Assembly: GCA_016866375.1 (NCBI GenBank)
Contig: VGMK01000056.1
Location: 1 to 11,195, forward strand
Length of the DNA stretch: 11,195 nt
DNA from: Bacteroidota bacterium
Lineage (GTDB): Bacteria > Bacteroidota > Bacteroidia > Flavobacteriales_D > Crocinitomicaceae
Direction: 5' to 3'
The notes below the pieces were generated by a model, which ran no database searches, was not told where the DNA came from, and saw only the letters and a program-made list of their open reading frames with translations. The translations under genes were made by a program, and so were the position numbers. This document shows positions 1 to 7,057 of this stretch, piece by piece. Position 1 is the first letter of the stretch; the number at the start of each line of letters is the position of its first letter.

Positions 1-201
1 CATGTCTGCGTGAAAATAGTAGTTTGCTGCGTGCACACCTGTGTCCGTTCTTCCACAACCTACGATTTCAATAGGCTCCTCGCTATTTAATCTCGTTAAT
101 GCCTCTGTAATTTCGCCTTGAACACTTAATGAATTCGGTTGAATTTGCCACCCGTGGTAAGGTGTCTCATTATAGGCAATATGAAAAAATAAGCGTGGCA
201 T
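1..201 (-). CDS. truA: tRNA pseudouridine synthase A, N-terminal part (cut by window edge)
   Basis: The first 67 codons of a gene that runs off the left edge. TruA converts uridine to pseudouridine at positions 38-40 of the tRNA anticodon stem-loop, in the cytoplasm. The fragment starts MPRLFFHIAYNETPYHGWQ and contains the family's GWQxQPN...SVQGE segment (about residues 17-30). It also has the catalytic-loop signature GCGRTDTGVHA (residues 48-58), in which Asp53 is the nucleophile by family knowledge. The ATG at 199-201 is chosen because it gives the standard TruA N-terminus. A nearby upstream GTG is out of frame. It follows the MuiA-like gene by 54 bases with no convincing terminator between, so read-through from upstream is possible. 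No internal oddity is seen. The family call is very secure; the remainder of the gene is outside the window. Confidence 0.96.
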   Translation of the reverse strand, partial: MPRLFFHIAYNETPYHGWQIQPNSLSVQGEITEALTRLNSEEPIEIVGCGRTDTGVHAANYYFHADM

Positions 202-255
202 TTTCTCACGACCAAATTACAAATAAGTTCTGTGTTGGCCGCAAGTCAGCGTGAG

Positions 256-2238
256 TTATTCTAAATACAAGCGAATGCCATTTTGATAGTCAACTGAATA
301 ATCAAACGTTATTACCTGTGCGTTCGGAATACCATTTTTAAATATCCACGTAATAATTTTCGTATTTTCTTCCACCTTTCCGTCACCAACTTCACCTTCT
401 TTCACCTTGATATCCGAATTTGAAGAAATTGGGAACTGATCTTTTATTACGACAGGAATTATGGCTCCTCCATTATTCTTCAATTTTATTTCCCAACTTA
501 CCTCAAACTTCTGTCGATTGTTTATTAATCGTTGTTTTGATTTCTCTTTAATACGCGTTCTCTCAATCTTCATCTTGGCATCTTTACCAAAAGAAAAAGA
601 TAAGGTGTCTTTTGTAGTACTCGCATCCAAATACGATTTTCCGAGAAAAGTACCATCAAAATAAATATTCGATTCCCCACTTAACAAATTCAATTTTTCC
701 CAACCCGAAACTTGTGCCGATAAATAAACACTTGGATCCACCTTTGGAATTGCATGGTATTCGTAATTTGCGTTCATATCAAAAGTAGCAATGCTAACCT
801 TATGATCCATACCATCCGTCGGAATGGACATTTTGGAAAGAATAGTGTATTCCATGCGCATGTCTTTCTTTTCTACAATAGTCGTTACGGTTGGAGAATT
901 GTTTTTGTAGTCTTCTTCTTTATCCTTGTCAACGAGCATTTTTCCTTTTCTAGATCTGGCAGGACGCATAGAAATATCGGATCGCGAGAGGGTATATTCA
1001 CCATCAGCAAAGGAAGATGCAACTCCCCCTACCGTTAACAATTCACTTGATGCTGCTTTATTAGCCACAACTTGAACTTCCTTTAAATCAACAGTTTGAG
1101 GTTTCATAAAAAACTTAATATATGCAGAATTAATGGGTTGTTGTTGTTGATCGTAGCCTACAAAGCTTGATTTGATTTGTGATTCTCCTTTAGGAATAAT
1201 GATTTCAAATTTTCCTTCAAAATCAGTTACTGCTCCAACATTCGGATTACTTGGGAAAGTAATTTTAGCAAAAGGTAATGACAATCCAGTGGAAGCATCT
1301 ATGACTTCTCCCCTAATTTTTTGTCCAGAATAATCTACAGAAGGTAATTGACGCGTTGTTTGTGTGTAACGCTGAGGGGTATTGTTGTAATTAAGATACC
1401 AAGGACCAATTGAGGGTTCCTGAGCATTTTCATAAGGATCATTGGTAGACAAAACAACGTTGACATTTTTCCACTCTATGCCGCTTGTTTGTGAAACATT
1501 TGCTTTCGCTTCTAATTTTACCGGTTTTCCTATACCATCGCTACGCATATCATAATATGGTTTCCATGTAGCTCTAGGCGTAATATATTGAACATAGAAT
1601 GACGCATCGCCAGCCTTTTCAACATCTACCTCAACAACAACCTCTGAATAATTAATAACCGGTTTACTTCGTTGACTAAGTATTTCTTGCTCTAACTTAT
1701 TAATTTGCTTTTGAACCTCTTCTAACTCCGTATATATTGAAGATTGTCGTGCATTTATTTCCATCAATTTTTGATGCATAAACGCATAGGCTTCTTTCAA
1801 TTCAGCGATTTTCAACCCTTGGTCATTTCCTTTCAAGTCCTGGTTTTTCAATAAAAGATTTCGATCCATATCCAAAACGTTGTATTCATTTTGAAGGGTT
1901 TCATTCTTTAATTCTAGGGCCTTTTTTTGAGTATTCAATTTCTCAATTTCTTCGTTGCTAATTTTTGGGTCTTCGTAATTTTTTCTTGTTCGTACAGAGA
2001 GAATGGTAAGCGTTCCCTTTGCCTTAACTTGAACAGTATTTGGATCAATAAAATCCGTTAATTTTTGAAAAATGATTTCTTGTTTTCCAGGCTTTAATTC
2101 TACCGTATGCTCATGATACAATTGAGCTCCAGTAAAAAAAACTGTTGCTTTTTGAAGTGGGGCTGTCACAGGAACTTCTTTTTGAGCCCAAAAAGGAAAG
2201 ATAAGCACTGTTGCAATGCCAAAAAAAATGTTTTTCAT
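256..2238 (-). CDS. Exported MuiA-like DUF4139 protein with inserted carboxypeptidase-regulatory-like domain
   Basis: A 660-residue predicted exported protein. A hydrophobic signal peptide covers about residues 1-18 (likely cleavage after FWA). Residues 25-85 resemble the DUF4140 N-terminal domain (KATVFFTGAQLYHEHTVEL). Residues 92-192 are rich in Glu, Lys and Leu and should form a coiled coil. Residues 198-280 begin a DUF4139-like beta region (YITPRATWKPYYD, then VVLSTNDPYEN), which resumes at about 450-655. Between them, residues 305-395 form a carboxypeptidase-regulatory-like fold (IRGEVIDASTGLSLPFAKITF, then SSFVGYD), followed by LKEVQVVANK and a low-complexity linker. The family name MuiA (mucoidy inhibitor A) comes from a distant homologue. 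Biochemical function is unknown, and an envelope role is inferred from the signal peptide. The gene lies 44 bases after the PD40 gene with no TAnnTTTG element between, so the two are probably co-transcribed. Confidence 0.85.
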   Translation of the reverse strand: MKNIFFGIATVLIFPFWAQKEVPVTAPLQKATVFFTGAQLYHEHTVELKPGKQEIIFQKLTDFIDPNTVQVKAKGTLTILSVRTRKNYEDPKISNEEIEKLNTQKKALELKNETLQNEYNVLDMDRNLLLKNQDLKGNDQGLKIAELKEAYAFMHQKLMEINARQSSIYTELEEVQKQINKLEQEILSQRSKPVINYSEVVVEVDVEKAGDASFYVQYITPRATWKPYYDMRSDGIGKPVKLEAKANVSQTSGIEWKNVNVVLSTNDPYENAQEPSIGPWYLNYNNTPQRYTQTTRQLPSVDYSGQKIRGEVIDASTGLSLPFAKITFPSNPNVGAVTDFEGKFEIIIPKGESQIKSSFVGYDQQQQPINSAYIKFFMKPQTVDLKEVQVVANKAASSELLTVGGVASSFADGEYTLSRSDISMRPARSRKGKMLVDKDKEEDYKNNSPTVTTIVEKKDMRMEYTILSKMSIPTDGMDHKVSIATFDMNANYEYHAIPKVDPSVYLSAQVSGWEKLNLLSGESNIYFDGTFLGKSYLDASTTKDTLSFSFGKDAKMKIERTRIKEKSKQRLINNRQKFEVSWEIKLKNNGGAIIPVVIKDQFPISSNSDIKVKEGEVGDGKVEENTKIITWIFKNGIPNAQVITFDYSVDYQNGIRLYLE

Positions 2239-2282
2239 GGTGCAGTTTTAGGGAAGATGATATTAAGCAAAAAATCCATAAA

Positions 2283-3650
2283 TTATTTCAAGAAAGAAAG
2301 ATCCAAACCTGTCAAATCGATTTCAAAAAGCTGATAATTAAAGGATTCGTCATTTTCAGCAATACTCGCTAAAACCGCCTTTTTCATACTCGGGTAATAT
2401 TGAAAATGAGTATCGTCGTTAACAGAATTAAATTGAGCGCCTAAATTAATGGGAGAACCCCAAGTTCCATTTTCTTTTTTACAATAGTAAATATCAAATC
2501 CTCCCATTCCTGGCAATGCATCGGAACTGAAGAACAAGGTGTTGCCATCTGGCGAAAGGTACGGAGTTGTTTCTCTACCTGTAGTATTAATTCCTTTAGG
2601 CATAGCTTGGACTTGCTGAAATACATCGTTTTTCTTTTCCACCATGTATAAATCGGTCATTGATTTCTCTCCATTGCGATCAGAAACAAATACCATCCAT
2701 TGTGAGGTTGTTTCATCCTCATAAATCACCGTATCCGACAATGTAGCAGCACCTTCAAAATACGAGGTATTTAAATCTTTATGGTTAATTAAGGTGGCAG
2801 AGCTTAATATTCCTGGGTCTCCGGAGCCATATTCAACTATTTCAGAAGAGGCCGTTGTTTTTTCTTTAGATGCGGAAGTATTCAGCGTTCCTAACGCATA
2901 CATGCCGTCTTCACTCACATAGTTTAGCGCATCAAATCCTTCTGTATTTACTCCTTCCATTGCCTCTTCATTGAATACCCATGATTTTGAATCTTCATTC
3001 CAAGAAGCTTGGTAAATATCTTCAAAAAATTGCTGATCGTCGGGATTCATATTGTTTCCGGTTGTTTCCGGTTTTCGAGCCGTAAAAAACAACGTTTTCC
3101 CTCCCAAAGTAAGGATAGGACCATACTCATCGTATTTAGTCATTAATTGCTCTGCTAAAGGTTTTCGTACGTTTTTGATACCTTTTGCCAATTCCTCCAA
3201 ACCAAATTGACATTGTAAAATTAATGTCGGAATTTCTAACTCTTTAGACATCGACTTACCGTAACCAACTGCTGCTGCTTTATAATGTTGAAGAGCAGAT
3301 TCTAATTCCCCCATGCGATGATGCGCTGACGCTTTGACAAAATTTAACTCGCCATCTTTTTTCTTTTTTGCGAGTTCATAAGCCTTCGCTGCATGTCCCA
3401 GTGCAGCATAGTAACTATTCAATTCCAATTCCACAGTGGCCAATGCTAAAAAGCATTTAAAATTTGTGGAGTCAGTAACTGTGGCCTGCTTGTAGCTCAT
3501 GTAGGCACTACTCACTCTCCCTTCGTTAAATTCCTGATTACCCTTATCGATGAAGCGCAGCGCATTCACTTTATTTAAGGCTGATGTCTCCTGAGAAAAT
3601 AATGGAATTGAGAAAAGATTGATGAACAAGAAAATTGAAAAGTACTTCAT
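2283..3650 (-). CDS. Exported TPR plus PD40 beta-propeller protein
   Basis: A 455-residue protein with a clear signal peptide (residues 1-19, ending LFSQ, typical of Bacteroidota). Residues 29-135 are alpha-helical with TPR-like spacing (FIDKGNQEFNEGRVSSAYMSYKQA, then ALGHAAKAYELA, then MGELESALQHYKAAA). Residues 173-450 carry WD40-like PD40 blades. The clearest is at 358-404 (TTPYLSPDGNTLFFSSD, then GGFDIYYCKKENGTW); others are near 173-215, 235-256 and 297-339. This order matches the front half of PorE/OmpA-family envelope proteins of Bacteroidota, some linked to type IX secretion. The C-terminal carboxypeptidase-regulatory and OmpA peptidoglycan-binding domains of those proteins are absent, and the protein ends LDLSFLK. 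A scaffold or periplasmic/outer-membrane interaction role is inference. The ATG at 3648-3650 starts the signal peptide directly. Candidate promoter elements lie in the 134-base gap upstream. Confidence 0.82.
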   Translation of the reverse strand: MKYFSIFLFINLFSIPLFSQETSALNKVNALRFIDKGNQEFNEGRVSSAYMSYKQATVTDSTNFKCFLALATVELELNSYYAALGHAAKAYELAKKKKDGELNFVKASAHHRMGELESALQHYKAAAVGYGKSMSKELEIPTLILQCQFGLEELAKGIKNVRKPLAEQLMTKYDEYGPILTLGGKTLFFTARKPETTGNNMNPDDQQFFEDIYQASWNEDSKSWVFNEEAMEGVNTEGFDALNYVSEDGMYALGTLNTSASKEKTTASSEIVEYGSGDPGILSSATLINHKDLNTSYFEGAATLSDTVIYEDETTSQWMVFVSDRNGEKSMTDLYMVEKKNDVFQQVQAMPKGINTTGRETTPYLSPDGNTLFFSSDALPGMGGFDIYYCKKENGTWGSPINLGAQFNSVNDDTHFQYYPSMKKAVLASIAENDESFNYQLFEIDLTGLDLSFLK

Positions 3651-3698
3651 AGATTAAATACAAATAGGAACAAACGAATGACACTAAAAGTTACGCCT

Positions 3699-3724
3699 CA
3701 AAGATATTGGTAAAAACAAAGATA
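3699..3724 (-). promoter_or_regulatory. Two candidate -7 promoter elements upstream of the PD40 gene
   Basis: Read on the minus strand, the 134-base gap between metK and the PD40 gene contains two identical copies of TATCTTTG, at 3717-3724 and 3699-3706. Both match the Bacteroidota -7 consensus TAnnTTTG, and they lie 66 and 48 bases before the ATG. No good TTTG -33 box sits about 19-21 bases upstream of either, so usage of one or both is uncertain. The rest of the gap is AT-rich. I see no strong hairpin that could serve as a metK terminator. Confidence 0.4.
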
Positions 3725-3784
3725 AGAATTAGTATTTAGTTTTGAAAAGTTTGAAGTTTGTTGCTTAAACTCTTTATTACAACT

Positions 3785-5041
3785 TTACAAAGAAAATGCA
3801 GATTTAACTTTATCAACAAAATCTAACCTTTCCCAAGTAAATAATTCTACTTGTTTTGAAATCTCTTTTCCGTCTGGACCTCTAAACGTTTTGGTTACCA
3901 CCTCATTTTTCCTGCCCATGTGTCCGTATGCCGCTGTTTCTTGATAGATTGGATTTCTCAACTTCAACCGCTGCTCAATAAAATATGGACGCATATCGAA
4001 AATTTCTCCTAATTTTTCGGCAATCTGACCATCAGTTAAATTCACCTTAGAAGTTCCGTAGGTGGTCACATAAAGTCCACATGGCTCGGCGACGCCGATA
4101 GCATAAGATACTTGAACTAAAATTTCGTCACACAATCCCGCAGCCACTGCATTTTTCGCGATGTGACGCGTAGCATATGCAGCCGATCGGTCTACCTTAG
4201 AAGGATCTTTTCCTGAAAAAGCACCACCACCATGCGCGCCTTTTCCTCCATAGGTGTCTACTATAATTTTTCTACCCGTCAAACCAGTATCTCCGTGAGG
4301 ACCACCAATTACAAATTTTCCGGTTGGGTTGATGTGGTAAGTAATTTGATCGTTGAATAGGGCTTGTAACTCCGGCCTCAATTTGGCTTTCACACGAGGA
4401 ATCACTATTTCAACGATGTCCTTTTTAATTTTTGCCAACATTTCTATCTCTCCTGAAAAATCATCGTGCTGCGTAGAAACTACAACTGTAACGATGCGTT
4501 GTGGCACATTGTCATCTGAATACTCTATGGTTACTTGCGATTTTGCATCAGGGCGTAAATACGGAATCAAAGAAGATTCATTGTTGCGAATATGTGACAA
4601 TTCTTGAAGGATTTTGTGTGCTAAATCAAGGGCCAAGGGCATGTAATTCTCTGTCTCTTTTGTAGCATATCCGAACATCATTCCTTGGTCACCTGCACCC
4701 TGCTCCTCTGGATTTTTTCTATCGACACCTTGGTTGATATCCGAGGATTGCTCATGAATCGCTGAAAAAATGCCACACGAATTGGCATCGAACATATACT
4801 CAGATTTTGTATACCCAATTTTACGAATTGTTTCTCTTGCAATCGCTTGAACATCAAGGTATGCAGATGATTTTACCTCTCCAGCTAATACCACTTGTCC
4901 GGTGGTTACCAGAGTTTCGCACGCCACTTTTGATGTGGGGTCAAATGCCATAAAGTGATCAATTAATGCGTCAGAAATTTGATCAGAAACTTTATCCGGA
5001 TGTCCCTCAGATACAGACTCAGAGGTAAATAAATAGGCCAT
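3785..5041 (-). CDS. metK: S-adenosylmethionine synthetase
   Basis: A 418-residue cytoplasmic enzyme that makes S-adenosylmethionine from methionine and ATP, releasing phosphate and pyrophosphate. All hallmark motifs are visible: SESVSEGHPDKVSDQISDA at the N-terminus (residues 8-26, with His14, Asp16 and Lys17 in the ATP site), signature GAGDQGMMFGYA (115-126), GGPHGDTGLTGRK (246-258) and signature GGGAFSGKDPSKVDRSAAY (271-289). The length is somewhat above the roughly 385-395 residues of many bacterial enzymes. The extra residues are mainly near 160-205 and 340-400, as is common in Bacteroidota homologues. The start is fixed by the conserved N-terminus MAYLFTSESV. The gene stands apart from its neighbours (54 bases upstream, 134 downstream) and has a TAACTTTG element just before it, so it is probably transcribed alone. 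No SAM riboswitch is visible in the short leader. Confidence 0.99.
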   Translation of the reverse strand: MAYLFTSESVSEGHPDKVSDQISDALIDHFMAFDPTSKVACETLVTTGQVVLAGEVKSSAYLDVQAIARETIRKIGYTKSEYMFDANSCGIFSAIHEQSSDINQGVDRKNPEEQGAGDQGMMFGYATKETENYMPLALDLAHKILQELSHIRNNESSLIPYLRPDAKSQVTIEYSDDNVPQRIVTVVVSTQHDDFSGEIEMLAKIKKDIVEIVIPRVKAKLRPELQALFNDQITYHINPTGKFVIGGPHGDTGLTGRKIIVDTYGGKGAHGGGAFSGKDPSKVDRSAAYATRHIAKNAVAAGLCDEILVQVSYAIGVAEPCGLYVTTYGTSKVNLTDGQIAEKLGEIFDMRPYFIEQRLKLRNPIYQETAAYGHMGRKNEVVTKTFRGPDGKEISKQVELFTWERLDFVDKVKSAFSL

Positions 5042-5060
5042 GTATTGTTTTTTAAGCGCT

Positions 5061-5068
5061 CAAAGTTA
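5061..5068 (-). promoter_or_regulatory. Candidate -7 promoter element of metK
   Basis: On the minus strand the 54-base gap upstream of metK holds TAACTTTG, a match to the Bacteroidota -7 consensus TAnnTTTG. It lies 19 bases before the metK ATG, which would leave a leader of roughly a dozen bases. There is no convincing TTTG at the -33 position. The same octamer occurs just before paaG. Confidence 0.45.
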
Positions 5069-5095
5069 GTAAATATGAATGGAAGGGAGAAAAAA

Positions 5096-6235
5096 TTAGT
5101 GTAAAACCTCTTTCCTCAGCAGGGGATTTGGTCGGTAGCGATCTTCACCGTAATCTGCAAAAAGCTTCTCTAAGCGGCTTAAGATTTCTTTAGTGCCAAT
5201 TTCTTTTGACCATTGGATCAATCCTTTTGGATAATTCACGCCTTTTGTCATAGCCAAATCAACCGCCTCAGCAGTGGCTACTTGCATGAAAACAGCGTCG
5301 TACGCTTCATTGATTAACATTGCTAAAATTCGATCTACTATTTGTTGACCGAGTTCATAATCTTTTACAGGAGTTGGAATGATTGCACCTTCCGAATAAT
5401 CGAAATAACCCCGACCTGATTTCCTGCCAAAGAAGCCGGCTTCACTGTGTCGCTTTTGTGTAAATGAGGGCTTGAAGCGGGGATCATAATAAAACGCTTC
5501 GAAAATAGATGTTGTTACCGCATAATTCACATCGTTACCAATATAGTCCATTAAGGTGAAAGGTCCCATCTTAAACCCTCCGATTTCTGTCATCGCCCAA
5601 TCGATTGTTGCAAAATCGGCAATACCCTCCTCATAAATCCGCAATGCTTCTCCATAAAATGGTCTGGCTACGCGATTCACAATAAATCCGGGAGTGTCTT
5701 TACAAACGACCACCGTTTTATCCCAAGATTTCATTAAAGAAACGGCCTGTTCAAGGAAACTTACATTAGTTTGTACGGCAGGAATGACCTCAACCAATGG
5801 CATTAGAGGCGCAGGGTTGAAAAAGTGAATCCCAAGAACTCTATCTGCTTTTTGGAGTGCTCCACCAATGGAGGCAATCGATAACGAAGAAGTATTTGAG
5901 GCGAGAATACACTCCTTGCTCACTACTTTTTCCAATTGTTCAAAGGCACTGTGTTTCACATCTAACTGCTCCAAAATAGCTTCAATAATGATCCCACAAG
6001 AACTGAAGGCTGAAAGTTCAGTTGAATAGGTAATTGCCGATTGAATTTCATTAGCTTTCTCACTCGTTATTTTATGCTTATCGATTAATTTAAGTAAGAT
6101 TAAGGCCAGTTGATCTTTGGCTTTTTTTAATTGAACCTCTTGTTTGTCTACGAGGATAACTTTATGTCCATTTTGAGCAGCCAATTGTGCAATACCTGCT
6201 CCCATTGTTCCAGCTCCTAAAACACCTATTACCAT
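5096..6235 (-). CDS. paaH: 3-hydroxyacyl-CoA dehydrogenase, PaaH type
   Basis: A 379-residue NAD-dependent L-3-hydroxyacyl-CoA dehydrogenase. PaaH oxidises 3-hydroxyadipyl-CoA to 3-oxoadipyl-CoA in the phenylacetate pathway. The Rossmann dinucleotide motif GVLGAGTMGAGIAQ is at residues 4-17. The expected active-site set is present with family spacing: Ser116 (NTSSLS), His137 (GIHFFNPAP), Glu149 (VEVIP) and Asn187 (GFIVNRVARPFYGEA). The first C-terminal domain covers about 182-280 and a second about 293-375. Assignment to PaaH rather than general beta-oxidation rests on recalled similarity to E. coli PaaH in IGNDVNYAVT, GVNYPKG and the end YGEDRYRPNPLLRK, and on pairing with paaG. It appears shorter than E. 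coli PaaH (about 475 residues), lacking the linker between the two C-terminal domains. It follows paaG after a single base, so it is co-transcribed. Confidence 0.92.
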   Translation of the reverse strand: MVIGVLGAGTMGAGIAQLAAQNGHKVILVDKQEVQLKKAKDQLALILLKLIDKHKITSEKANEIQSAITYSTELSAFSSCGIIIEAILEQLDVKHSAFEQLEKVVSKECILASNTSSLSIASIGGALQKADRVLGIHFFNPAPLMPLVEVIPAVQTNVSFLEQAVSLMKSWDKTVVVCKDTPGFIVNRVARPFYGEALRIYEEGIADFATIDWAMTEIGGFKMGPFTLMDYIGNDVNYAVTTSIFEAFYYDPRFKPSFTQKRHSEAGFFGRKSGRGYFDYSEGAIIPTPVKDYELGQQIVDRILAMLINEAYDAVFMQVATAEAVDLAMTKGVNYPKGLIQWSKEIGTKEILSRLEKLFADYGEDRYRPNPLLRKEVLH

Positions 6236-6236
6236 T

Positions 6237-7010
6237 TTATTTTCCTTTAAATTCGGGTTTTCTTTTCTCTAAAAAGGCAAGGACACCTTCTTTAAAATCG
6301 TAGGTGCTTCCTGCTTCAGTTTGCAACAGCTCCTCTACATTCAATTGTTCTTCCAAGGTATTTGTAAAAGAGGCATTAACAGCTTTTTTTGTTAAGCCAA
6401 AACCCCTTGTGGGCATGCAAGCAAGTTGCTCAGCAAAATTTAAAACGAAACCATCAAAGGCATCATCTTCCACGAATTTATAAATCATATTCATTCGTTC
6501 TGCCTCCTCTGATGTTACTTTATCACCTGTCATCATTAAAGCTAATGCTTTTTGAACACCGATAATTCTCGGTAGAAAAAAAGTGCCCCCGGAATCTGGA
6601 ATTAAGCCAATTTTTGAAAATGCTTGGATAAACGATGCTGATTTTTTCGCAATTGTAATATCACAAGCCAAGGCGATATTTGCACCTGCTCCGGCTGCAA
6701 CTCCATTAACTGCAGCTATGACTGGCTTCTCTAAATTTCTAATTTTTAAAATGATAGGATTGTAATGATCCCGAACAATTTGTTGCAATGCCGGTCCCTT
6801 GGGATCAGTTGCTTCTGCCAAATCTTGTCCGGCACAAAAAGCCTTGCCATTTCCTGTAATGATAATGGTGCGTATGTCCTCATCTTTTTCACAACGATCT
6901 AAGGCCTTTTGAAGGGCGAGCGCCATCGTTTTATTAAACGAATTGAATACCTCTGGACGATTCAGTGTAAGGGTAAAAACGCCTTTATTCAAAGATTGTA
7001 ATAATTCCAT
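6237..7010 (-). CDS. paaG: Crotonase-family PaaG: ring-epoxide isomerase / enoyl-CoA isomerase of phenylacetate degradation
   Basis: A 257-residue crotonase-fold enzyme. PaaG isomerises ring-1,2-epoxyphenylacetyl-CoA to the oxepin and also moves double bonds in later intermediates. Visible features are TLTLNRPEVFNSFN (residues 13-26), the CoA/oxyanion loop FCAGQDL (58-64), AVNGVAAGAGANIALACDI (100-118) and FSKIGLIPDSGGTFFLPR (131-148). Asp139 in that last motif matches the single catalytic aspartate of PaaG; most enoyl-CoA hydratases use two glutamates instead. The C-terminus (EGVLAFLEKRKPEFKGK) matches E. coli PaaG in kind and length. The ATG at 7008-7010 gives the standard N-terminus. paaH follows after one base. 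The ring-epoxidase genes paaABCDE, the ligase paaK and the thiolase paaJ are not in this window, so they must be elsewhere if the pathway is complete. Confidence 0.92.
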   Translation of the reverse strand: MELLQSLNKGVFTLTLNRPEVFNSFNKTMALALQKALDRCEKDEDIRTIIITGNGKAFCAGQDLAEATDPKGPALQQIVRDHYNPIILKIRNLEKPVIAAVNGVAAGAGANIALACDITIAKKSASFIQAFSKIGLIPDSGGTFFLPRIIGVQKALALMMTGDKVTSEEAERMNMIYKFVEDDAFDGFVLNFAEQLACMPTRGFGLTKKAVNASFTNTLEEQLNVEELLQTEAGSTYDFKEGVLAFLEKRKPEFKGK

Positions 7011-7014
7011 AAGA

Positions 7015-7022
7015 CAAAGTTA
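7015..7022 (-). promoter_or_regulatory. Candidate -7 promoter element of paaGH, almost abutting the start codon
   Basis: The minus strand reads TAACTTTG, matching the TAnnTTTG consensus, and only four bases (TCTT) separate it from the paaG ATG. If active, transcription would begin at or within the start codon and give a leaderless or near-leaderless mRNA. No TTTG -33 box is seen at the proper distance; that place is occupied by the palindrome TTAGCTAA at 7040-7047. Alternatively paaGH is read from the upstream operon and this element is unused. Confidence 0.4.
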
Positions 7023-7047
7023 ATCGAGAAATCGAGAAATTAGCTAA
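7022..7047. repeat. Tandem 8-bp repeat and adjacent palindrome between the WYL gene and paaG
   Basis: The 47-base gap contains two tandem copies of AATCGAGA (7022-7029 and 7030-7037), then the perfect 8-bp palindrome TTAGCTAA (7040-7047). They lie directly upstream of the candidate paaG -7 element, a place where an operator or activator site would fit. The adjoining upstream gene encodes a WYL regulator. The repeats are short and could be chance in AT-rich DNA. Confidence 0.3.
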
Positions 7048-7057
7048 GGTCAGAGGC

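Noticed and set aside
204..255. Inverted repeat CTCACG / CGTGAG (204-209 and 250-255) as a terminator between the MuiA-like gene and truA
   Set aside because: It is only a 6-bp stem with a 40-base loop and no T-tract, and the right arm overlaps the end of the region. It is not a credible intrinsic terminator.
461..1038. Open frames on the plus strand inside the MuiA-like gene (67 and 94 codons), and similar ones opposite other genes
   Set aside because: They lie wholly antisense to well-supported genes and their translations show no recognisable domain. They are chance open frames.
3751..3775. Short AGTTT/AAACT hairpin after metK as a terminator
   Set aside because: It is a five-pair AT-only stem, too weak, with no following T-run on the minus strand.
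5042..5095. SAM riboswitch upstream of metK
   Set aside because: The gap is only 54 bases, shows no recognisable paired structure, and has a candidate promoter element that would leave only a very short leader.
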